This document shows positions 47,532-61,742 of a stretch of DNA of 64,000 nt, piece by piece. The notes under the pieces were generated by a model. It had not been told where the DNA came from. It worked only from the letters and a program-made list of their open reading frames with translations, and searched no databases. Source of the stretch: Warburgia ugandensis (Eukaryota; Streptophyta; Magnoliopsida; Canellales; Canellaceae); NCBI GenBank assembly GCA_035236585.1, contig CP141127.1:47754001-47818000 (forward strand). Direction: 5' to 3'. Each line of letters begins with the position of its first letter. Position 1 is the first letter of the stretch. The position numbers and the translations under genes were made by a program.

Positions 47532-48664
47532 GAAATAATCTAGGCCATCCTTGACCAGCTTAGGGATATAAAGCCTACCTAGTATATCATTCCACTAGTT
47601 AAACCCTTTGAGCTTATTAGTAAGTCTTTTCTTTTTTCATGCCATTTACCAACCCAAAATAAACTAATAAAATAAATATCCATTACCCATTGTCAAAATG
47701 AGTAGAGTTAGAAGAAAAAGTTCAAAAATACATCAAAAAGTCAAAGAAGTTAGAAAAATTATCTGTCTTTCTTCTAAAGAAGCCAAAGAAAAAGAAGTGA
47801 AAAAAAAAAAAATACAAAAATGAAATTGAAAGAGAAAGACCAAACTCTAAAAGAGAGATTCAATTCAAGTACAACCCAAAAGAAAAGTTGTCCTACCAGA
47901 TATTCATTGAAGACCTCTACTCAATTTTGAACTTTGAAATCCTTATACCATTCTTTTCTAAACCTATCCTAAGCCTATTTTTTGTTCTAGTTAAAGACCT
48001 ATTGATCTTAGGTGGAACATAGTCTTAAAAGAGGAGATAAAAAGAAGGAATTAAAGTAAAAGACCCCTAATATTCTTGGTGATAAAATCCACTCTTAAGG
48101 ATCATGTTCCTTTGTCTCATGAGTGGTCAAAAGATTCGTGTGAACCATTAGCTTGTTAAATTTGGTAACATAATGGGAGAAATATATTTAAACTTTTATC
48201 TGAGAGTTTCATTTTTGAGCGTATACCTTTGAAGATTTGAGGTCAAGACATATTTCCAATGGAATTTAATCATATCCAGTTAGAAGTCAATATTTATGTG
48301 GCTGTACACACACATGCGCACTCCAAGAAATAGCTCGAATAAAATGTCTTTAATATGTGTATGATGTGTAAAATTGTCAAATCTTCTCCATTAACTTGTG
48401 AAAAACTGGTAGATTGCTAATGAATGAGGATTATCTAAGATAGAATAGGAGACTCAACCTTATTAAATTTTGTGGGTATATTCATTGCAAACCCTCATGA
48501 GCCTTAACTCGTCCACTAGGGGTACTGTAAGCGTTCAAGGGCATGTTGCATGTACTAAATGCAACTATGAGTACCTATGAAAGTGGAACCTTGTATTAGT
48601 TTTTGAAAAATGATTTTCTACATGTTTTGCTTAGGACTAGCAAAATGCTGGTTGGGGGGTGTAG
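47532..48664 (+). mobile_element. A 3' region, second plus-oriented copy
   Basis: It matches 41285-42410 in order, including the small basic ORF (start at 47698), the GATGTGTAAAATTGTCAAATC phrase and the terminal GGTTGGGGGGTGTAG. Identity looks to be about 90% by eye. It then switches, as 42410 does, to a CCATATAGGG piece and inverted LTR sequence. Confidence 0.85.
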
Positions 48665-48734
48665 TTCCATATAGGGTTTATGAATTTTCTTGAGTTTTTC
48701 TAATACATTTGACAAAGAAACAAATTTAAATAAA

Positions 48735-49439
48735 AAACGATAGAAAAGGGGTTGATGGTGGGGAGGTAGACAATCAGGTGTGGTAGGGAGATGGGGCATT
48801 GAAGGAGGTTGCAGTGAACAAAACTTAGAATCTTGAGAGAGACTTGGGAAAATGGTAATAGATAGAAAAAGACGAAGAAAGCAAGAAGAGACAATGAAGA
48901 TAATGGAATGGCAAGCAATAGGAAATTCCAAGAAAAACAAAAAAATCTCCTCCTCCCAAACTTCCACTATTTTTCCTCTTTATAAAACTTTCCCTCCTCA
49001 TTCTCCTCTCCCCTCTTTCCTTATGCTTAGGATTTAATTTCCTCTTAGGAAACTTCCTCTTCATTCCCCTTATTATCCATAATCTCCCCTCCTTATTATG
49101 ACTCTTCTTTTGTTAGGAAACCTTCGAATTTTGCTTCATCAATGATCTAGTCTGTTAATGCTCTCTTGGATAATCTACATTGTTGAATATTGATCTGAGC
49201 CATCCAATCCTCTTTTAGTTGACATGCAAGGCATTATACTAGATCAGAGTCATTTTACCATACATTAAGCATCTGATTAGCTCAGATGATCATCTGATCA
49301 TTAATTTTGACAAATTAATGATTGCATGGTCAATTGGAGTTAAATTCAAAATCAAGGTAAATTTTACAAATTTGAACTGTTAGATGGTCTAATTGAACAC
49401 CTAATTAGCAGTATTTGGACTAAACTTTCACAACTAACA
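48735..49439 (-). mobile_element. Inverted 3' LTR fragment of A, copy 2 (about 700 bp)
   Basis: On minus it starts TGTTAGTTGTGAAAGTTTAG at 49439 and follows LTR A through CAATGCCCCATCTCCCTACC to about 48735, where it is cut. It retains about 130 bp that LTR A at 11266-13219 has lost. Confidence 0.87.
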
Positions 49440-51280
49440 CTTCCCTTAGCCAACATTTTGTTAGTCCCAAGTAAAACATTCAAAAAATCATTTTTCAAAA
49501 ACTTATTCAAGGTGTGTCTTTCATAGGCACTCATGATTGCATTTAGCGTATGCAACAAGGCCTTAAACCCCTAAGTTACCCCTAGTGGACGAGTTATGCC
49601 TCGTGAGAGTTTGCCGTGAATATACCAACAAAATTAAATAAGGTTGAGTCCCCTATTTTATCTTGGAAAATCCCCATCCATTAGCAATTTATTAATTTTT
49701 CATAGCTTAATGGAGAAGATTTGACAATTTTACACATCATACACATAGTAAAGACATTTTATTTTAATAATTTCTTGGAGTGCATGAGTGTGTCTAGCCA
49801 CATAAATCTTGACGTCTAACTATATATGAGTAAATTTGATTGGAAATATGTCTTGACCTTAAATCCTCACAGGTATATACTTAGAAATGAAACTCTCAGA
49901 TAAGGGTTTCATCATATTTCTCACATTGTGTGACCTAATCCAACAAGCTAATGATTCATATTAATATTTTGACTGCTCATGAGACAAAGGAATGTGATCC
50001 CTAAGAGTGGATGTTATCACCATGATATGTTCCACTTTAAGGATATGTTCCACTTCAGATCAATAGGTCTTTAACTAAGATGAAACGTAGGCTTAGGACA
50101 GGTTCAAAAAAGATGGGTATAAGGATTTCAAAGGTTCAAAATTGAGTAAAGGTCTTCAATGAATATTTGTTAGGACAACTTTTTTTTGGGTTGTACTTGA
50201 ATTGAATCTCTCTTTCAGATTTTGGTCTTTCTCTTTCAATTTCATTTTGATACTTTTTTTTTACTTCTTTTTCTTTGGCTTCTTTGGAAGAAAGTCAATT
50301 AATTTTTTTCACTTCTTTGACTTTTTGTCATATTTTTGAACTTTTTCTACTAACTCTACTCATTTTGACAATGGGTAATGGATATTTATTTTATTGGTTT
50401 ATTTTAGGTTAAGGTAAATGGGGTGAAGAAAGAAAAGGCTTACCAATAGAATCAAAGGGGTTAAGTAGTGGTATGATATACTGGGTAGGCTTTATATCTC
50501 TATGCTTATCAAGGATGGCCTATATCATTTCCTTAGTTTTCTAAAGCCTATCAGATTCAATAAATTTTTTGGAATTAAAGCTATTACTCCTATTTATTCT
50601 TGATGGTTAACCAAAACAAGGATAACAGGATCACACTAATTTATGTACGCTGAAGAAATTGTGGAATTACTTGTAACTCTCTGAAAGAAGATAGTCTCTA
50701 AATCTCCCTGGGTTTTAGGTCTCCATTGAGTTTTCTCAGGGTCTCTAAGTCATTCCTCTCTATCAATCTTGATTACGAGCTGTCTGTAAATAATTTTTGT
50801 GAATTAACTTTCATAAAATGCTTCAACACATGAATGATATACAAAACTAATTATATACATTCCCATTAAGAGGTGAAAACTATGGAATTATTAAATTCTG
50901 AACATTTAGTTCTCATCATAGTAAGGGAACTCTACCATAAAAATAATTTTAGGTTTTTTTTTTTAAAGAATCAAGAAAATTCACAATCCCTATATGCATC
51001 TATAACCCCCAACCTAAATGAAACACTGTCCTTAATGTTTGGAAAACATAGGATCTTATGTGATAATAGAAGGTTGTAGAAGATGGAAATTTGAAAAACA
51101 TCTGGGTTGCCTCCTAAGAAATGCTAAGTTTTATGCCTTTAGCCAGACAGAATGATGGGTGCAATGATGGTATGCACAAGGCTCTTGGAGTGGTAATGTA
51201 AGGTGGGTCATGATATTGAGGTCCTTAAAAAGTGTCTTTTCAATTTCAGAGTCAGGCATTTCTAGGAAAGGTTTTAACTT
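49440..51280 (-). mobile_element. Inverted A 3' region (right arm)
   Basis: It is the reverse complement of 40561-42400. It includes the purine tract facing 49441, the small ORF (start near 50360), the central purine motif at 51005-51040 and the sequence just after the integrase stop. Confidence 0.85.
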
Positions 51281-52161
51281 TTAACCATTGACCTTGTGGA
51301 TTTCTCTATCCTTTTCCATCTCAATGGCCCCATGAGGATAGATTGTGCATACTATATAAGGTCCAGTCCATCTAAATCTAAGTTTTCCATGGAATAGATG
51401 CAATCTAGAGTTACACAATAAGACCTTTCGACCAGCTGTGAAGGATTTTCTTAAAATATGTCTATCATGTACAACCTTCATTCGGTCTTTGTACAATCGT
51501 GTAGAATCATATGCATCTTTCCTCAATTCATTCAATTCATTGAGTTGGAGTTTTCGGTGGGTCCCAGCGGAATCTAAGTCGAAATTGAGCTTTTTTATAG
51601 CCCAATATGCCTTGTGTTCCAAATCTACTGGTAAGTGGCAGGCCTTTCCATAGACTAGGCGGTAGGGTGACATTCCTATAGGGGTTTTATATGCTATATG
51701 ATAAACCCATAAAGCACCATTAAGTCTCAGAGACTAATCTTTCCTATTTGGATTGACTGTTTTTTCTAAAATTCATTTATCTCCCTATTAGATACCTCTA
51801 CTTGGCCACTGGTCTAACGGTGATATGGGGTAGCTATCCTATGGTTGACACTGTACTTTTTCATTAAATTCTCAAACACTTTCTTATAAAAGTGTTTTCC
51901 CCCCTTCACTTATTATGACTCTTGGAGTACTAAACTATGCAAAAATATTTTCTTTTAAAATTTTTACCATGACCTTGTGGTCATTGGTTTTGCAGGGTAT
52001 AGCCTCTACCCACTTGGACACATAGTCGACTTCCACTAGGATGTATAGATTTCCAAAAGAATAAGGAAAAAGTCCCATAAAATCTATGCTCTAAACATCA
52101 AAAGGTTCTATGATAAGGATTGGGTTTAAGGGCATCATATATCCCATTCCTAACCTTTGAC
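51281..52161 (-). pseudogene. Inverted A integrase (right arm)
   Basis: The C-terminal part (51673-51281) is open for 130 codons: [53 protein letters not shown] and [20 protein letters not shown]. It is better preserved than the left-arm copy. Upstream (52161-51674) the core is visible with stops, including a TPRVIIS-like block and NREI. At 52161 the CQRLG phrase retains CAA, where the left arm has TAA. Confidence 0.87.
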
Positions 52162-52166
52162 ACCAT
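52162..52166 (-). repeat. Counterpart of the element B target duplication (ATGGT on minus)
   Basis: On minus, LTR end ACAACA is followed by ATGGT then GTCAAAGG. The left arm has ACAACA, AAGGT, GTTAAAG. The identical junction marks both arms as descendants of one B insertion. Confidence 0.85.
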
Positions 52167-54359
<2,193 letters not shown>

Positions 54360-55905
54360 TACCCCCAAACTAGCATTTTGCTAGTCCTAAGCCAAACATA
54401 TAGAAAACCATTTTACAAAAATTGGTACAAGGTGCCACTTTTGTAGGTACTCACGATTGCATTTAGCACATGTAACAAGCCCTTGAACCTCTACATTACC
54501 CCTAGTGGACGAGTTATGCCTTGTGAGGGTTTGCAGTGAATGTACACATAAAATTCAATAAGGCTGAGTTCCCCATTTTATCTTAGAGAATCCTCATTCA
54601 TTAGCAATCTACTAGTTTTTCACAACTTAATAGAGAAGATTTGACAATTTTACACATCCTACACATATTAAAGACATTTTATTTTAGTTATTTCTCGAAG
54701 TGCTTGTGTGTACAGCCACATAAATCTTGACTTTTAGTAAGATATGATTAAATTGCATTGGAAATATGTCTTGACCTCAAATCCTCATGGATATATGCTC
54801 TGAAATGAAACTCTTAGATAAGGGTTTAATCATCTTTCTCTCATTATGTGACCTAATCCAACAAGCTAATGGTTCACATGAATCTTTTGACTACTCATGA
54901 GACAAAGGAATGTGATCCCTAAGAGTGGATGTTATCACTAAGAATATTAGGGGTCTTTTACTTTAATTCTTTCTTTTTATCTCCTCTTTAAGGCTATGTT
55001 CCACTTAAGGCCAATATGTCTTTAATTAGGACGAAACATAGGCTTAGGATAGATTCAAAAGAGAAAGGTAGAGTAGAGGTCTTCAATGAATATCTGTTAG
55101 GGCAACTTTTCTTTTGAGTTGTACTTGAATTGAATCTCTCTTTCAATTATATATATATATATATTTTCACTTCTTTTTCTTTGTCTTCTTTGTAAGAAAG
55201 ATAGCTAGTTTTTCTCACTTCTTTGACTTTTTGTCGTATTTTTGAACTTTTTCTACTAACTCTACTCATTTTGACAATAGGTAATGGATATTTATTTTAT
55301 TGGTTTATTTTAGGTTAAGGTAAATGGGGTGAAGAAAGAAAAGTCTTACTAATAGGCTTAAAGGGGTCAACTAGTAGTATGATATACTATGTAGGCTTTA
55401 TATCTCTATGGTAATCAAGGATGGCCTATGTCATTTCTTTGATTTTCTAAAGCCTATCAGATTTAATAAATTTTCTAGAATTAAAGCTATTATTCCTATT
55501 TATTCTTGATGTTTAACCAAAACAAGGTCAACATGATCACACTAATTTATATACAGTGAAGAAATTGTGAAATTACTTGTAACTCTTTAAAAGAAAATAG
55601 TTTCTAAATCTCACTGGGTTGTAGGTCTCCACTGATTTTTCTCAAGGTCTATAAGTCATTCTTCTCTATTAGTCTTGGTAATGTCTTGTGTGTAAATAGT
55701 TTTTGAGAATTAACATTCATAAAATACTTCAACATATGAATGATATGCAGAACTGATCATATGCATTCCCATTAAGAGGTGAAAACTATGGAATTACTAA
55801 ATTCTGAACATTCAGTTGTCATCATAGTAAGGGAACTCTACCTTAAATTTTTTTCAAAAGAATCAAGAAAAATCAAGAAAATTCACAATCCCTATATGCA
55901 TCTAT
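54360..55905 (-). mobile_element. Inverted B 3' region (right arm)
   Basis: It is the reverse complement of about 35866-37439, starting with the CCCCCAAACTAGCATTTTGC complement of the purine tract. It contains a copy of the small ORF (start near 55275), an (AT)n run at 55147-55164, and ends near 55905. Confidence 0.85.
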
Positions 55906-57020
55906 TATGGTGCTAATGGTGTAGATCAAGCATTTTGATGCTCTCTTGGAGTTGTTTGAGTGAGTTGTGAGTATGCTCATTAGGTGTCCTCCTAGGTAGT
56001 GTGTCTTCCTAAGTGATTTCTTCTTTATTTTCTTAGAAGAAAACTAACCTTGCCTATTTCTTTCAAATTTTGATCGAATGTGAGGCTATTAGTTGGATCT
56101 AGTAGAGATTCTAGTTAGGATCTGTGTCCCAGGGGAGGCAAAGAGGTCATGCCTAGACATGGAGGAGCGTAGGAGATGACTAGCATTGGTGCTGAGGCAA
56201 GGGAGGGATCTCCAGGAGGAGTTGTCTTAAGTAAGTGCAGCTTAGGAACGATTTGAGAGGTAGATTAAAGAGCTTAGACTATTGATGTTCCTCAAAGTCA
56301 TGGAGGAAATTTCTACTCCAATGTGGGGAGCACTTCCCACTAGAGTACATGAGTAGGTGACTAGGTGGTCAGAGCAATAGGTCAAATTGGTGGAGAGTGG
56401 TATGTGTAGCCAAGGGATAAGGAAGCAGAGGACAAGGTTGAGGGGAGAGAAGATGTGTATTTTAATTGAGAAGTGTGTCACTTCATTCTATAAGCTAATA
56501 AAGTTATTGTTTGTGAAATAGATGGTTTTATTTTAGTACTATGGATGGTTATGAACTTTCTCCTCCTTTTCTTTTCTTTTCCTTTATATGTAGATTGGTT
56601 TTCTTAAAAGCTCTCATTAATTGACCCAGAAGAGTTTAGCTTTTTCCTCACTCTTAGGGGTCATGTAGTCAGATGAAAAGGAATATACAACTACAACAAA
56701 AACATGTAGTTCCTTGATAGGGTCGTGCAGTCTCCCTTTTGCTCTTCCTATAGATGGTGTAAGGGACAATTGTCTTGAGGTGATGTGGTTGCATGAAATT
56801 GGTCATGTAGTAGCATGATGTGCTCTCAGTGACTATTTTGGACCTCTTTTGATGGGTCCATTTGTTGTTATGTGATGTGGTCATGCTTATTTTATCTCTT
56901 TACAATCAACTTTTTTCCTATGAAGGTTTGTTGACTCCCTTGGACATGTATAAGACTTTCCTATTGTTTACAATCACTTATGTACAACATTGTTTCTCTT
57001 TTCATGATCTGTAAGCCTAG
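55906..57020. other. Unassigned sequence right of the palindrome
   Basis: No LTR edges. On plus, 56150-56480 has a weak coiled-coil-like, Glu/Arg/Leu-rich reading (LQEEL, ERFER, IKELRLL) broken by stops; no family could be named. It may belong with the PMD/DUF7745-like remnant that follows. Confidence 0.35.
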
Positions 57021-57317
57021 TTGAATGATTGCTCTAAACTAGAAATGGTGAATTTTAGTTGCTTTGAATTGAGATACATTAAAGAAACATTTGATCTTCG
57101 TGGGGATTGGGTTTTCATGCACTCTCATTACCAATTTTTGTATACAAAAGCTCAAGTCTTTAGGTTTCCTTTTGGTGAACTCTTCCCCTTAGTTGAAGAG
57201 TGCATCAACCTCTTAGATGTCTACTATTGGGGTCCCTTGGTCAAGTTTTTCTCAGATGAATCTCCAAAAGACATGCTAACTTCATTTCTTAGCATTCCTT
57301 TTAATGAGATTGAATGA
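57021..57317 (+). pseudogene. Possible plant mobile domain / DUF7745-like fragment
   Basis: The 98-codon ORF contains QVFRFPFGELFPLVEECINL, which resembles the 'F.FpxGELxPTxEE...LL' block of PMD and DUF7745 proteins. It is followed by a Trp-Gly-Pro stretch and MLTSFLSIPFNEIE, where those families have a 'xxLxxFLGI' motif. No further domain follows. It seems to be a decayed exon-sized fragment; the call is tentative. Confidence 0.35.
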
Positions 57318-58685
57318 TTTTGTATTACTAAAAATGATTATTCCAAGACTTACAATAAGCAAAGTCATAAAGGAAATGGTACAAATTTCTCCGCACAGGT
57401 GGGTTGTATTGATCAAATGAAATTGAATACATATCTCCAACCTTGTGTTGTTAATAATAAAAAATCCTTTGATTATCAATTATGTTCTTCGATTACCTGC
57501 TATAAGCTTATGGCTAGGACCCTAGAGAGCATATAAAATAATTGGTATAGCTAAGCCTTGAAGTGACCAAAGCCAAGCACAAATTCAGGAAACATAAACT
57601 TAAATGGGCAATGGATAAAACCCTAGGAGTATAGGCTAGCTATACCTAGGCTCATGCCTCTTGATATATATATATATATATATATATTACATACATATCC
57701 CAATACTTAGAAGGTTTTAGCCCCATAAATCACTTAAATCTCACTAATTAGGGTTAACTATACAATTTTCTGGTCTAGGGTACAAATGAAAAAATACACA
57801 AAATTACCAAATTTACCCATGAAAGAGTAATTTTACTTTCCAAGCCACATAATGGGACATACATGCAAAAAATGAAGTCTTGGAGGTCCAAAATGATCAT
57901 CAAGTGTCACTATCAAAGTCAACGCTATAAAAAAAACCTACGTACAACTCCTACTCAAATGAGGGTGAAAGGCAAAATTCCAAGTCATACACATTTGCAT
58001 ACATTTGACCATCTTAACAAGCTTGTGAGAGCATTTTAATTCACATAAATTAGAATCATATACAATGAAAGCTTCTCAAAAGAAAAAGAAGATTGAGACC
58101 CACAAGAAGAATTTTTATTTATTTTCTCTCTCCTGCTCAACCAAAGGGAGAAGATCAATCAATGATTGGATATCTTATCCATACAAGATATTGAAGCATA
58201 ATTGGTCCAGATGAGCATATGAACTTTCATCCTAGGGCAATCTAATCAATGATGGAGAGAAAATGAAGTTTTAAGGAAGATCTAAATGGGATTCCATCCT
58301 TTTAGTATGGGTAAGAATGATCTAAGCACTAGGATTGAAGTGAACCAAAGAAGGAAATATAACCACCATTTCTATGTTGAAAAGTCAAGAGAAAACCCTA
58401 AGAAAAGGAAGATCTCAACCATCTATCATCATCTGATCTCATTTCATCTTTTGGGTTTCTAAATCACACACACACATTTGACAAACATGCACCCCCCCTT
58501 TTCTTATGACTTTCTAAATTTGAAAACACACTAGATTCCTCCACCTCCTTTCCTTTCCTTTCATTTTCTTACCCATATATTGTCTTTCCCACTTATTCCT
58601 TATCTTTCCTTTCTTTTTTCCTTTTTTCTTTCCATTTTTTTTCTTCCCATTTTCAACCCACTTTCGTCATGGTAGATAGGTGATT
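57318..58685. other. Unassigned sequence, possibly the upstream part of LTR E
   Basis: It contains an (AT)n run and a T/C-rich block at 58540-58670. No clear TG start of an LTR and no gene was found. It lies directly left of recognisable LTR E sequence and may be its U3 portion. Confidence 0.35.
57664..57688. repeat. (AT)n microsatellite
   Basis: About twelve AT units. Confidence 0.95.
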
Positions 58686-60559
58686 AAATTAGGTTTCCTT
58701 AGGTTCTATTTTACTTTGTAGATCAAGGTTTTAGTATAGCTTTCCATTTATTTTCTTTTATTGCCATATTTTAGAGCATTTTCCTATCTAATTATATATT
58801 CCATGCTTAGAACTTAGATTCCTTACATTTTTGTCTTAGAAACTTTAGAATATCTATAATGTATCTTGGGAATACTTTTGCATTAATTTAGGACCATTTT
58901 AGAAACTATTTGCATGGTAGATTCTTAGATTTAGCATTTTTTTAATTTAGAAACATGAACTTTCCTAATTTAGAAACTCATGTTTAACTTAATTTGACTT
59001 TCTATCTTTCATTGCGTACATGCTAGAGTTTAGAAACTTCATATATTTTAGCTTCTTACATATAGAATGCATTTCTAATTTAGAATTCCATGCATAGTAA
59101 AGTAGTTCATGCATTTAGATCATAAGAACCTCACTTACCTAAATTAGATTCACATGCATACACGTACTCCACCTTATATGCATAGATCCTTTCATGCTAG
59201 GGTTTCATACACTCTTTTCTTTCATCTTTTAACTTTCACTTTCATTTTCCCTCATTCACACATCTTCTTACTATGTTTCCTTATCCATCCATTTTCTATT
59301 TTCATTTTCTACACAACCACTTTCTAATTTTAGATTTCATGCATTGTCCATATTAGGTAAGGAACCTCTTCTTTCTAACTTCTTTTTATGGATTTGGGAA
59401 AAGGGAAAGGAAAGGAACCTTGTGTCTTTCTATGTCAAAAATGGTACTTCTAAATCCATAGATAAGGTTGAAGAGACATCCATCCAAATTCATCCATAAG
59501 CCACCTGGATTCTTAGCTAAGGCCTTCATGTTGAAAGGTAGGATTACACCATGTACTTATTACTTGCTTCATCTCTTAAGGCTGAAATTGGTTTGTCCTA
59601 GTAAAAGGGACATTGCCTCCACTTTTTTCTTTTCTTTCTATTTCATGTTTAAAGTAGGAAACCTCTTCTATGTTGTCTTATTTTAAAGATGAATGATCTC
59701 TAATCCCCTCTTTATCTAAAATCCTTGATGTTACTATCTTTCTTTTAAGAGTTTCTAACGTAGGGAAAATGTCGTAACTTTTCTGTTTCCATTTCTGTCA
59801 TTTGTTTTTCTTTCTTGGGGTGGTGATTGTTTAGGAGAGGTGTTAGACTCCTCTTTTATTGGATGCCCTAATAATTCATTCCTAAGGATCATTGGATGGG
59901 ATTTGTTTTGGGACTATGGCATGTTGGATTAAGGAGATGAGAAAAGAGTGGTAACATTAGTGTATTTTGGGTTCAAGAAAAGTATCTAAGTTCTTGTCAA
60001 GTGACACAACATGAAGGCTCTACTGCAAAACTGAAGGACAAATTTCAAGGAGCTTTATTTAATTTCTTTACTTGCTTTCTTTTCATTGTTTATGTAACAA
60101 ATCCTTATAATTTTTAAAATTTTCATTAATTAAATAATTCTTTACTTTTCTTAGTTACTTTGTCTCTTTACTTTAATTCTTAGTTAGGTATAGTTTTAGA
60201 AAGTTTCCTTAATTTTAGTTAGTTCTAGTTTTAGAACATTTCTTACTTTAGTTCCGAAATTGCTTTCTTTCTTAGTTAGGTTCTAATTTCTAGTTACTTA
60301 CTTGTTTAGCTTAGATGTTGCCTTTTTTAGTTAGTTATTTCCTTTTTAATTAGCTGCTTGCTTTATGTCTTTAATTGTTTTCTCATTAGTTTTAGTTAGA
60401 AATCATCCTTCTCTTGAATGTTTGGATAGGATAAAGTAACATGACCTATGTTCTAATTAACTCCATTTATCAAAGAGACTTCATTGGATTGACCCATATT
60501 TGCCTTTTCTATACTCCAAAGGAGCCATGCAATTGCGATAATTATTAAGTCACATCACA
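58686..60559 (+). mobile_element. LTR E (3' part) of a third Athila-related element
   Basis: It ends with GGATTGACCCATATTTGCC, then a GGAGCCATGCAATTGCG-like word and CACATCACA. This parallels the GGATCGACCCATACTTG and CAATAGCCCATGCACTTG end of LTRs A and B. The body matches fragment E' at 6966-7960. A primer-site remnant follows at 60564. The 5' end of the LTR could not be placed. Confidence 0.72.
59440..60115. other. Block in LTR E absent from E'
   Basis: Where E' runs straight from the ATTTTAGATTTCATGCAT area to the TTAGTTAGG-type repeats, E has about 650 extra bases. They include an open stretch (59468-59686) ending an apparent phrase with AAAGGTAGGATT, which resembles an exon/GT boundary. 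No family was recognised. It may be a captured fragment or a deletion in E'. Confidence 0.4.
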
Positions 60560-60563
60560 TTTT

Positions 60564-60580
60564 TAGTGTCGTTGTTAGGA
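60564..60580 (+). other. Primer binding site of element E, decayed
   Basis: TAGTGTCGTTGTTAGGA fits the Athila-type site TGGCGCCGTTGCCGGGGA with C-to-T and G-to-A changes throughout. Confidence 0.6.
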
Positions 60581-61560
60581 CTCATAACGAAGTTTAATCA
60601 AATTTGGGTTGTAATGCTTTACTACTAGTCGTAGTTTTTAGGGTCACATGTAGTTGCATTTGCATACATTCCTGATTCCTATGAAATTGATACTTCCTAT
60701 CTCTTTTATATAGGAATTTGGATTTGAATAAATCTTAGGAGGAAGACTTTAGGATGGTTTCTAGTTAATATTTTATTTGAGTGGATTGCAATGAGGACAA
60801 TGTTGATTTTTTATGTGATTCATTCATTTTAAAATAAACAGTTGTAATAATATAAGTCAAGGGATGGCTATCATAACTTGGAAGAGGAGGTGGCTTGTAC
60901 ATGGACACACACTCTTGTACGAGAAGACTATTTCTAGGAATCCACTATTAGATTATTCCTCCCTTCTTTCAAATTCCTAGATTAGGTTGCATTGTTAACT
61001 TAATTGCATTGAATGGTAGTGTAGAGCATGTAGAAAGCATTTCCTTACTTGTTGCATTCTAAGTTTTGCATTAGATTTACTACTTTCCTTGCATATAATA
61101 AGAAGTTTTTATTGCTTTAAGGTGCTTATATGTTGATTGAACTGTGTGGGACTGTGTTATAATGTTAGTAAGAGCACTCACTGTCATAAGATCAAGGGTG
61201 GATTTCGTCACCACACCTTGGCCAACATGGGTTAAACAGCACCAAATGCACCCCAACCTTTCAACTTTTAATTTAAAACCAATCTAGAAGATACCTTAGC
61301 ATCTTTTCAAGTTCATAGGACCCTCTTGGAAGGAAGCAGCTTATTGCCACTCCAATGACCCCTATCTAATTAACTATGTTGTTATTTAAATGTCTAGCTC
61401 TGCCAGCTCATTCTATGACTCAGACCAAATATGGATGATTGAGGAGGGTCTGAAGTGGTTGATTAAGAATAGTATCTAACTAATAAGCAATCTAGTTATC
61501 TTAAAGAGAGGAGGAGCCACTTAGGGTTAGAAATTATCTAAAAGCTTCTCTCCTAAAGAT
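60581..61560 (+). mobile_element. Leader of element E
   Basis: At 61162-61550 it carries the shared Athila-type leader block: ATCAAGGGTGGATTTCGTCA, TTGCCACTCCAATGACC and AGAGAGGAGGAGCCACTTAG. GAGGACAATGTT also occurs near 60793. Gag should follow but none is visible before inverted LTR sequence begins at 61743; 61561-61742 is unassigned. Confidence 0.75.
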
Positions 61561-61742
61561 ATTCACAATTACCAGCCTTTAAGATTGTTAAGTAGGGTTA
61601 GGAATATCTATTGGAAGTGTTTCTTTGTTAATGTGTTTGAGTATTTAGGGTTACATTATTTAATTGAGGAGGAGCTACATAAAAGAAAATATATCTCTTT
61701 CATTGTAAGCAACAACTTAGCTTCATTATATACAAATGTAAG

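Noticed and set aside
59468-59686. 72-codon ORF as a gene exon
   Set aside because: No recognisable domain and only a single possible splice-like GT; recorded only as an unexplained block.
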